Part shown: positions 49,801-61,800 of the stretch, in pieces | Numbering within the stretch: position 1 is the stretch's first letter | Layout: every line of letters starts with the position of its first letter | Source: Meghimatium bilineatum | Lineage: Eukaryota; Mollusca; Gastropoda; Stylommatophora; Philomycidae | Length of the DNA: 64,000 nt | Direction of reading: 5' to 3' | Assembly (NCBI GenBank): GCA_034231615.1 | Contig: CM067298.1 | Span: forward strand, 23,033,238-23,097,237 | The notes under the pieces: model-generated | Told to the model about the DNA's origin: nothing | Database searches by the model: none | What the model saw: only the letters and a program-made list of their open reading frames with translations | Translations under genes and position numbers: made by a program

Positions 49801-52800
49801 AATTTACTGGGCTTACACTGTTACAGAACTTCACAAGTTACTGAGCTTACACTGCTACAGATTGAAACAAGTTGCTGAGGTCAAACTTTTATAGATCTTC
49901 ACAAGTTCCTGAAGTTAAACTGTTACAGGTCTTTACAAGTTGTTTACACAGGTCTTCACAGGTTACTATTACATTGTTACTAATCTTTACAAGTTACTGA
50001 TGTCATACTGTTACAAATCATCACAAGTTACTGAGGTGATACTGTTACAGATCTTCACAAACTACTGAGGTTACATTGCTGCAGATCCTTATAAGATGTT
50101 GTCCAGAGCATTACATGGATATACTGCCCTGGTCATGCTGGGGTCAGAGGAAACGAGAGAGCCGACTTACTGGCAGGCAATGCGGCGATAGACGGCACAT
50201 TGCTGAGAAGAGATAAGGCAGTAATAAATTCATTTCACGATGCAGATGATGTCAATGAGGTTGAGAACGTACACATACAGAGAATGTTAGAAATTGGAGT
50301 ATTCAGAGGTGAGGGGAGGAAAAGTAAATTTTTTGGAAAGTCCCGAAGATCACACAATCAACACCTGACCGGAACTATGAGTCTACATACACTGGGATGG
50401 CTGCTGGAGCGGAGGGTGGAGCACTTATGGGAATGTCCCGCGTGCTGTGAAGCCAGTTTCTAATCAAGAATCCTTATAAGATAAAGTGTTCACATTGCCA
50501 CATGTTCTGCAACATTACTGATGAAGTATAGGTACACTATAATAATATTTGATTAACAATTGCATTTTTTATTTCAGAACAAGCAAGATACTTTATTAAC
50601 TAGCATCTACAGGTAAGCTTGATAGATGTGTAGGTATACAATTTGTATAACGATATAACTGAAATAAGCAACAACGTGTTTTCATATTCTGTTTAACCTT
50701 TTGCACTACGGCTTAAAATATAAAAATGCAATAACTTTTTTGTTTTTATAAATTTTAAAATAATTTTTGTACATGTAAATAAAGAAGTGAATAATACATA
50801 TAATTGTGTTTTTATTGTTATTGTATGTGTGATTATGAAAGGTGTGAGAAAGTTGTGATGTTGAAAATTGGGGGAAAAATCACATTAACAATCTAATAAA
50901 AGATTTTTTTTAAAATTTCTTGATGCACCTATACTTGAGTAATGTGTGGCAACTGATAAATCCTCAATACCTGTGCCACCTGTTGCATTTATGTTCCTAA
51001 TATGGACTGAACAAACAAAAAACTGTAGATTTCGTTTATGATGTCAGTCATTCTATATTAGGTCTAAGCTGACATACAAGCTAATTATATTCTATGCCGA
51101 TCTCTGGCACCCATGATAATTTTTTCTACTTATCTAGACCCATTGTAATTATTATATTATATAAATAAACTAACAAAATAGCACCTATTAAAACAAAGAA
51201 AACACCTAGTTACTTACCTTTTCTGACCATTTTTTCTAGATCTAGTGTCGGTATTTCATGAAGTCTATATTCAGCCTATAGGCTTTCAGTTCATTCATGA
51301 CGAAAATACATGTCACTACTGTCACTTATATCTACTTTGAAAAACATCTTAATTCTCAAGAACTTATCACAATCCATAATGAGGTTACCAATGCCTTCAA
51401 TCACAACTGGAATCGTGATGATCTCGTGTCGGTCAGGACAGATGACTAGATTAAAATTATTTGTCCTATATTATCCTTTCTTCTAAACCAAATCTAGGAA
51501 AAGGAAGTCAAATGTGATATATAGCTATTGATTCGCTGGTTCAGGTCATGTGAACCCAACATTTTGTGGTTCCTTAACGATGAATCAGTGCACAGCAAAA
51601 GGGACTAGCAGTCGCCCAATGCATCCTATTGAAAGATATTCATTGGAGTCAACCATGGGGGTCCTAACTGCTAAAAATTAAAACATAAATCCTTTTCATT
51701 AAGGCCGTTCAATATTGCTTGCAATTTTAATTCAATGTCTTCTAGGATGCCGAAATAATTCCCCTTTAAATATCAGTCATTTAAAAAAAAAAAAACCCAA
51801 GATAACTATAAGGGGTCAAGTCAAGTGCATAGGGGAGCAAGTGAGACAAGTATCATGTTGTATTCTATTAAAAAAACTTTCTGATTTGTTGGATTTATGG
51901 ATAGGTGCAGTGTCATGTTGCAAAAACTAGTTCTGATTGTATGGCAATTGTTCTTGAAATGGTTAATGTATGGATAATTCTGATTGTATGGCAATTGTTC
52001 TTGAAATGGTTAATGTATGGATGATAGTTCTGATTGTATGGCAATTGTTCTTGAAATGGTTAATGTATGGATAGTTCTGATTGTATGGCAATTGTTCTTA
52101 AAATGGTTAATGTATGGATAGTTCTGATTGTATGGCAATTGTTCTTGAAATGGTTAATGTATGGATAGTTCTGATTGTATGGCAATTGTTCTTGAAATGG
52201 TTAATGTATGGATAGTTCTGATTGTATGGCAATTGTTCTTGAAATGGTTAATGTATGGATAGTTCTGATTGAGGATGGGTTCAGTATCATGATGGACATG
52301 TGATAAGTGCAATGTCATGTTGCAAAAACTACCTGTAAGTTCGAATTGTACCAGAATTCTAGTCTTTTTCATCAAACATTTTCTCTTAGACATCTCTATG
52401 ATTGTTGTTTTGTCTATGCATCATACTCATAAACTCAACTTTGTGGGCATGATTGTTGTGTATGAGAAATAGTTTGTGGGCATGATTGTTGTGTATGAGA
52501 AATAGTTTGTAAGCATGATTGTTGTGTATGAGAAATAGTTTGTGGGCATGATTGTTGTGTATGAGAAATAGTTTGTAGGCATGATTGTTGTGTATGAGAA
52601 ATAGTTTGTAGGCATGATTGTTGTGTATGAGAAATAGTTTGTAGGCATGATTGTTGTGTATGAGAAATAGTTTGTAGGCATGATTGTTGTGTATGAGAAA
52701 TAGTTTGTAGGCATGATTGTTGTGTATGAGAAATAGTTTGTGGGCATGATTGTTGTGTATGAGAAATAGTTTGTAGGCATGATTGTTGTGTATGAGAAAT

Positions 52801-55800
52801 AGTTTGTGGGCATGATTGTTGTGTATGAGAAATAGTTTGTGGGCATGATTGTTGTGTATGAGAAATAGTTTGTAGGCATGATTGTTGTGTATGAGAAATA
52901 GTTTGTAAGCATGATTGTTGTGTATGAGAAATAGTTTGTAGGCATGATTGTTGTGTATGAGAAATAGTTTGTGGGCATGATTGTTGTGTATGAGAAATAG
53001 TTTGTGGGCATGATTGTTGTGTATGAGAAATAGTTTGTAGGCATGATTGTTGTGTATGAGAAATAGTTTGTAGGCATGATTGTTGTGTATGAGAAATAGT
53101 TTGTAGGCATGATTGTTGTGTATGAGAAATAGTTTGTGGGCATGATTGTTGTGTATGAGAAATAGTTTGTAGGCATGATTGTTGTGTATGAGAAATAGTT
53201 TGTGGGCATGATTGTTGTGTATGAGAAATAGTTTGTGGGCATGATTGTTGTGTATGAGAAATAGTTTGTAGGCATGATTGTTGTGTATGAGAAATAGTTT
53301 GTAAGCATGATTGTTGTGTATGAGAAATAGTTTGTAGGCATGATTGTTGTGTATGAGAAATAGTTTGTGGGCATGATTGTTGTGTATGAGAAATAGTTTG
53401 TGGGCATGATTGTTGTGTATGAGAAATAGTTTGTAGGCATGATTGTTGTGTATGAGAAATAGTTTGTAGGCATGATTGTTGTGTATGAGAAATAGTTTGT
53501 GGGCATGATTGTTGTGTATGAGAAATAGTTTGTAAGCATGATTGTTGTGTATGAGAAATAGTTTGTAGGCATGATTGTTGTGTATGAGAAATAGTTTGTA
53601 GGCATGATTGTTGTGTATGAGAAATAGTTTGTAGGCATGATTGTTGTGTATGAGAAATAGTTTGTGGGCATGATTGTTGTGTATGAGAAATAGTTTGTGG
53701 GCGTGATTGTTGTGTATGAGAAATAGTTTGTGGTATGATTGTTGTATATTATTAGGAAGGTCAGATGTTTTGTGACATGATTGTTCTATCTGAGGAAGGT
53801 CAGATGTTTTGTGACACAATTGTTGTATATGAGGAAGGTCAGATGTTTTGTGACATGATTGTTGAATATGAGAAAGATCAGATTTTTGTGACACAATTGC
53901 TATATATATATTGTGAGGCAGGTCAAATGTTTTATGACATGATTGTTGTATATGCTATGTAAACTAGTGAATGTTATATTTTCTATCACTTAGCTCATTT
54001 AACTCCCCAGAAAACACTTGATACAGAACAAGGTAATGTATCATTCATTAATTTTGTGAAGATTTCAGTTTTCTTCTTCTGCATTTGTTCTCATACTCCT
54101 TGTGGTTTGCAAGATGTAGTCCAGATTGTGTCCCCTGTTAGTTTGGCAGAGTTATCTACATCTACTTCTTGATAACTTGAAACATTTGACTTCAACATGA
54201 CTTTTGGGTCACATTGACCCATAGGATGGGGCAGCCAACTCCATCTCAAATCTTAGATTTATGACATGCATGGAAAGTCACAGTGTTGCTATTCTATGCA
54301 TCCCTATTGGGCCCAAGAAATGTGAGTCTGATACATGTAGAGCATGTTGCTTTATTAATGTGAAACATGGGCTCGTAACTAGTGAAATGTTATTCTTGTT
54401 TGGACAGCATTATCTTTCTTTGAACTTCAAACCACTGAGTGTCAATAAGTTAAAGCCATTGAATGTTGAGAAGTTAAAGCACTGAATGGTAATAAATTAA
54501 AACTACTGTATGCCAATAAGTTAAACCACTGAATGGAAATAAATTAAGACCACTGTATGCCAATAAGTTCAACAACTGAATCTCAATCAATTAAAACCAC
54601 TAAATGTCATCATCAGGTGATATATTCTTTCCAGAATGTAGTCTGCTCTATGGATCTTTTGAATTCTCAGAGTTTTGAACAAGCTGTTGTGCCTCTTCTA
54701 GTGACATGCGCAGAGGTTCTTGGATGTCTTTTGTCCAATGGCATCTTGGGCGGCCTTTGCTCCAATTTCCTTCTATCATCCCCTCCAGTAATACTCTCCA
54801 TGCCAGCGTGTCTCTTAATGTGACTGATTAAAAACTTTAATATGGTGTTCAGAAGCCAGCCTTCCAGGGCGTTAATTGTTCACCTCATGGTTTTTTTTCC
54901 TTGCTGTCCATTCTCAGAACTCTTTTATAGCACTTTAATTCAAATGATGTTATTCTCTTGACCACTGTTTTATTTAGTGTCCAGGCTTCACATCTATATG
55001 TCGCCACAGGAAACACACATGTTCGTAGTAAACACAACTTGGTTCTTATGTTAGTACCCTGCCATAGTTTCTTTAGCTGTTTTAATTTTGCAGCGCCTTG
55101 CTGTTCTTCTCTTAATCTCTTCTTTCTTCTGCGTTTGTTCTCAAACTCCTGCAGATTAGCAGGATGTATTCCGGAGAATGGAATGCCTTGTGTTATGGTT
55201 TACAGCATTGCTGCAATATCTGCGCCTTTTGGCCTGACACATCCGACTTTTGCATGGCTTTGGGTCAACTGACTATATTGAATGGGACAGCCAACTCCAT
55301 CCCATAACCTTCTTAGTTGCCTCTTATGATATGCATGGAAGGTAAGCAGTGTTGCTATTCTTTAGACCCTGGCAACACACAGGTAAAATCTTAATCTCAA
55401 CTACGCAGTCACCTGCATTGTTTATATTAGTTCCTAAATAATTAAAATGTGTCATTTCTTCTAAATTGCAGTTCTCAATATTAATTTTGTGTTTTTTTTT
55501 AAATTTAGTTTTGTCAGTTGGAATTATTTTTGTCTTTTTCATATTTAACTCTAAACAGATCATTAAAAATTTCGCCCGTGTGTTGCCGGGGCCCGAAAGG
55601 GGAGCAAAGAATAGCAACACTGTTTACCTTCCACGCATGTCGTAAAAGGCGACTAAGGAGGTTATGGGATGGAGTTGGCTGTCCCATCCCATATAGGGTC
55701 AGTGACCCAAAGCCATGCTGAAGTCGGATGTGTCAGGCCGAAAGGTGCAGATATCGCAGCAATGCTGTAAACCATGACACAACGCATTCCGTTCTCTGGA

Positions 55801-58800
55801 CTACATCCTGCTAATCTGCAGGAGTTTGAGAACAAACGAAGAAGAAGAAGATTAAAAATTTTACTGATCATTAAAAATATTCTGGGGTAATTTTAGTAAA
55901 AACAAAAAAAATGTTAAAAATGTAAATTAAATGATACAGTAATGTATCATACATCTATTTGTTCAGAATACAATGCTCTATGTATCCTTATCACATATGT
56001 GATCTTTCAATGAAGGGTTAGAATACTTTAAAATTAAATGTGTAATTTTTAATACAAAATTTTGCTTAAATTATATAAATCACATAATGACAAAGAAAAA
56101 AAATGCATATGAAATGGACATCATATACAAATCAGTTTTTATTCCACCTAATGCATTTATGTAAAGCATAGCTGCAAATTACACCAATAGAGCAAGAAAT
56201 TAATTACAACACACATATAAATAATTATATGTGTGATGGGATTTTTTAATATATTTTTTAAATGGTGATTTTATTTATTCATTCATTTTTAAACAGTAGG
56301 GGTCTACATAGGTTTAATATTATTTAACCTTTATGACTCTGCTGTCGCAATGTTGCGCCTATGAGCACAGGCCCAAGGGGATGTTTCTTAATTTTTAACC
56401 TTTAGGGCTCTGACTTAAAAATTAAGAAACATCCCCTGGGTCCTGACTTATTTTTTGGAAATTTTGCGTTATTGATGGTGGGTGTTTTGAAAACATGATA
56501 ACTTTTTTGTTTTAAAAGATATCAAAATAATTTTTGCATGTCTAAATAAAGGAGTGAATAGTGAATATAATCGTGTTTTTGTTGTTGTTGTTGTATGTGT
56601 GATATGACAGTTGTGAAGTTGAAAATTCGGGCGCAAAACGCCATTTTCAAAATTGCAAATATATCTTCGTTACGACCCTAATATATGAGCAATGTGTGGC
56701 AACATTGATAAAAATCCTCATAAATACCTATACTTAATGTATATATATTGTTTTATATCCAAACTAATATAATATGGACTAAAAAAGTAATAAAATGTGA
56801 AGAAATCGCATATAACGTCTGTCCGGTCAACACTAGGTCTAGCCCGACACAACGTAATTATTGTCCATGCACACCCTGATACATATTATTTTTGTGTTTT
56901 TGAGTGACTACACAAAATTCTTATCAAATAACAACATATTAAACACAAAAAACAACAATTAGAACATGTAGTCACAATCACTTACCCATGCCACGCAGTA
57001 CTTAATTTGATAGTAAAATACGGCCGAAAATGGCTAAAGTTGCTCTAGAAATGCGTTGACAAATTCAACTGGCTTTCTCTCTCTTACAATCATAATGAGT
57101 AAAGGAATTTGACCTTTAAACTGTGACGTATTCCTAGCTTCGTGTAGCAGGAATTCTACGTCATATAAGCTTTAACTTCGTGAAGTTCCGTACTCGGGAA
57201 TGGAGCGATATCGTTTGGCGTATGATTGCGACCACAGGCAAGGTGGGACGCACACGCAAGGCGCAATGTTGCGACCATAGGGGCCGGAAGGTTAATTCAG
57301 AGCCCTAAAGGTTAAGGATCAATTAAAATACTGGTGAGTATATTCCTATTACTTTTACAATTATGTTATTATGTTTTTATTTTATTTCAACTCTGATGAA
57401 GGAAATAAATTAGTTCAGTATACATAATGGTTTCAAATTTTTAGTCCCCTGAAATGCAGTTTCTCTTATTATTGAAATATTAATATGTATCACAGACTTT
57501 ACATCTAACTCTACTCTTTCTTTTAATTTTTATATTAACAAAATTTTAAAATTTTCTTTACATTTGTAAATTCTGGGTCCATTGCATGATGTGAGAAAGT
57601 AGCCGGCTTTCCTGCAACTGGAACATCATAATATATTTCCTAATTCCCAAAATAATTCCTCTGTAAAATTTAAATGATTATATCTATTTGGTGCTTTTAA
57701 CTTTTCGCACGCTGTGTTTACAATTACGTAATTTCTCTCCTGCCGCGGAATTAGTTTCTGGAAATGTTATGCAATTGTTGGTGGCTGTTTTGAAATTGCA
57801 ATAACTTTTTTGATGTTAAGATATTTAAATAATATTTTTACATATAAATAAAGAATTAAATTCTGCATATATTGGTGTAAGTTTTGTGTGTGTGTGTGTG
57901 ATACGAGACGTGTGAGGAAGTGATAAAGACAGATCTAAACCTATCTAGATCTAGGCCTACGGTATTTTTGATCGATCGAAAGCTGTGAAATTTGATGAAT
58001 ATTATATGTTTTACATATTGGAAACCTCGTGGTATATTTTAAATAATGTATTTGAAGAACTTACCTCTCAAGTTTTTTACTTTCCAATCAGAATAAATAA
58101 TGATTTCACTGAATATATGATGAACGAAAATACAGAGCATACTCATTGCTCTTTGTGAATCCTCATCATCAGAGGATTTTGAGATGAATGAGCATGAGTC
58201 AATATCGAGAACGTGCGAATTGGGGGTGAGGATGGGCGTGGCCCGTAGAGAACCCCTGACAAAGATTCAGCCGTTATACCCTGAGAGATCTACTGAAGCG
58301 GAGATCTGAGCACCTATGGACATGTCCTGTGTGCAAAGTGGATAATCAACATACCTAATACCATTAATATTATGCAATTTCTCCCCTACACCGCATTTTT
58401 TGTGTGAAAAGTTTTTGTTATTGTTGGTGGGTGTTTGGAAAACGCAGTAACATTTGTTTTTATAGATTTTTAAATAACTGTTCTACATGTAAATAAAGAA
58501 TTGAATACAGTCTAGTGATTTGATTATTGTTGGTATATGTATGGTATGTGAGAACCTGGTGAAAATAGAACATTTAAAAAAAAAAGGTGAATTTTTGTTT
58601 ACTGACTATACTTTTCTGATGTGTGGCAATCCCTGATAAAATTCTTCTACATACCTGGGCCTATTGTATTCATGTTATATTATACCCAAACTAACATTGT
58701 TTGTGAAAACAAATAAAACATATAGTTGTCACTAACTTTGTTGGTCCATTCTTAATTAGGCCTAAGAATATTTGCCAGCACACAATGTGAACATACTTTT

Positions 58801-61800
58801 TCCGATGTGTGGCACACCTGATAAAAATTCTTCTATTAATATGCCTATTGTAATTTTATAATGTTATTTCATAACCAAACTCACATTCATATATCATCTG
58901 CAAAAACAAAACACGTAGATGTCACTTACCTTTTCGGTCCATTCAACACTAGGCATAGAAATATTTCAGTCAGACACACAGTCTTATAATATAATGCAAG
59001 GAAATGTCTGGGTCTATTCTCCGAAACTTAACGTTTTAATAATATTTTCTTTGAAAACAAATGTAAATCCCAAGAATTAATTATCATCAGTATCAGAATC
59101 CACAAAAATTTCATGAAAGATGGCATCCATTTCAACAGAAAATCTTTCTTGCAAACTGAGTAGAAATTAAACACAACCATTCTGTCTTACTTGGGAAAGG
59201 ATTGAGCACGAAGGACAAGATGTAGTCCTAGCTTAGAAGGGTGCAAATTATTGGTCATGTGAGCCTAACATCTTGTTGTTCCTTACCAATAAATAAGTGC
59301 ATAGCAATGGGCGACTGGCATCGCCTACCATTGTATACTGGAAGATACACCTCACAGATTACAGTCATCAACCACATGCTAAAGGTTAATGAAGTAGGGA
59401 CAGACAGTACTATTCGAGGCAGATAGGTGCCATCTGAATTAATCTGGTTCAAATCCTGTCACTGCCTTCTAATGACAGTACTGATCTGGTTTGACAGAGT
59501 GACTGGAAAAATAAGCAGTAAATGTAATCATATGCTGAAAAGACAAGTTATTTGAAATAAACTTCAGATAATGTCTACTTGATAAATAAGAATTGGTTGG
59601 GTAATTCTTCTTAGAAAACATTTTAGAAGAATTGGTTGGGTAAGCTTATTTCTAATATAACTTCTGGTACAAACATTTGTTGACAGGTCATGTTGTGGTC
59701 AAGTCTCTATACACCTCAAGACATCAAGAATCCTGACTGCTATACACAAGTTATTCAGTTGCTTTTTGACATTTATATAGGCCGGGTTCGGAGAGCTCAC
59801 AAGCAAATGAATGGGATAGTCAAAGCCTGGGGACATCCTGTGATTGCTGGGCCTCATATTCCTGAATGTTTCGTAGCAAAGCCCTCAGATATAAAAGTCA
59901 GACTAGTGGAGGATGGAAAAAGTAGGGATGAATGGAGAGGAGTGTCAAGAACTAGATTGCAGAAGATAAAGGAAGTCCAGATGGATGCAGAAAAAATCCA
60001 AACAGAAGCTTATAAAGATGTTGATGAATTTGATCTTGAGTTTGCCAGAACTTGTAGACAGCCACAAGGCAATCAAAACAGTGTGTTATACTTGAGAAAT
60101 AAGTGTCAAGAACCAAATGAAAAGAGGGATACATTGACACAGAGAGGCTGTCAACAGCGTACACAGTATGTGGATGATGATTCAAATGATATGATTGAGG
60201 ATGCAGTGGAGAGTGAAAGTGATGAATGGCTTCCTGGAAAAAATAAACAAGTAAATTTGTCTAAAAGAAAACTAAAAACAAGAGGTGATAATACACAAAA
60301 ACAGGTCAGACAGAACAGAGATTGTAAGAAGGTCAACAAGGGAAAGAGGTTGAAAGACAACAGGGAGACTATGTTTAGCGAATTTGATGCAGAGCTCTCA
60401 GTTGAGGCCAATACAGAAAATCAAACACATGAAGGGAAAAAAGAAACAGACAAGACAACTTGGATCGGAATTGAACGTGAAACTGGACTGAAAGCAGATA
60501 GATTGTCAGAACAGGAAACGTCTTTATTACCAGGATGGAAGAGTAGGAGTTCTCTGCCCAATGTTTCACCATGTCTCACTTTAAGAGATGCATATTCATA
60601 TAAACAGAATGATTCCATGATTGAAGATAAGTTGGCTGAGCAAAGTCTGCACTTGCATCTGGAAGTTGATGATAGTCATGAACAAGTAGAAGTTTTGCTG
60701 TCTGATGATGAGGACAATCCTTGGAGTACAAAGTGTTACATGACTCCTCCTTTTGTGTCAGAAGATAATAATAAAGTTGGGTATAATAACAATCACAGTG
60801 AAATCAAATCAGCGGTTGCTAGAAATATTATTTCCAGCAGCAGTCAGAGCTCTGAGTCCTTGTTAGATATTCATGGTAATCTTTATAGCACACAAATGTC
60901 TCGATCAGGAAATCATCTCAGCCAAGACAATAAGTCTTCTTCTAGTTTGTCTCAACAAGATGTCATGCAAGACTTGAGGTGCGCTGAAGTAGGTAGCAGA
61001 AGTACAGTTGAACAGTCACTAAGAAACATGAACAGAGCAGAAGTTAAAGTACAGATAACTAAAGATAAGGATGAAACTGACCTAGTCGGGACTAAGCTCA
61101 AAAGTCAAGAATCCTCAAAACTAGAATTAAATAGAGGCTCAGGAAACCTGGACAATAATTCTAATGATGATAATAGAGATGAAAGCAATAAAATAGATCA
61201 TCATGATGTGATGATAGAGGGGGTAGAAGACATGGTTTGTCCAGTAAAAACCTTGTCCAATACGAGTACGTTCACAGACAATAGAAGGAAGAGGAACTTG
61301 TTGACATCAGCAAAGGCAGACCAAAACTTTTACAACCTCAAAGAAAGTGTTGAAGGTCAGTCAGTGGAGAAAAGACAAAAGGTTACGTCTGAGCAAGATT
61401 CTGTCAGAACTAGGACTATGAGAAGGAACCGTAAGTTGATAACTGGGGAGACATCCAAGAAAGGTACGATGGAAGAAGTAGATGTTTTAGTGATTAGTGG
61501 TGCTGATTTTTCTGCTGACTACCAAATGGACTCTTCTGTAGAGATGCAGACTTCAATCAAACAGGATGGAGCAATTGTCTTAGATGTGAGTATGTTATCT
61601 GGTTATATCTACATCAGCCGTGTATATGAGTTACTTGCATTGGCATTTTATTTGCTGTATTACAGTTTTATTATGTGTATTAGTTTAATTATTTGGTCAA
61701 ATTAGCTGTGTTGATATTTTTGGTGATGCTAGTAGCTGTTTACAAAAGTTGGTTGTCTCAACAGTTTGATTTGTTTAGTTGTCTTGACATTTCAGTTAGT

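Noticed and set aside
52386-53894. 502-aa and 414-aa repeat proteins
   Set aside because: Both are frames across a 33-bp satellite with no stop; no start context, no non-repeat domain.
61586-61705. Hydrophobic C-terminal extension of the 671-codon frame as a membrane anchor
   Set aside because: It lies beyond a good donor (GAT|gtgagt) and the zinc-finger exon continues in phase; this is intron read-through.
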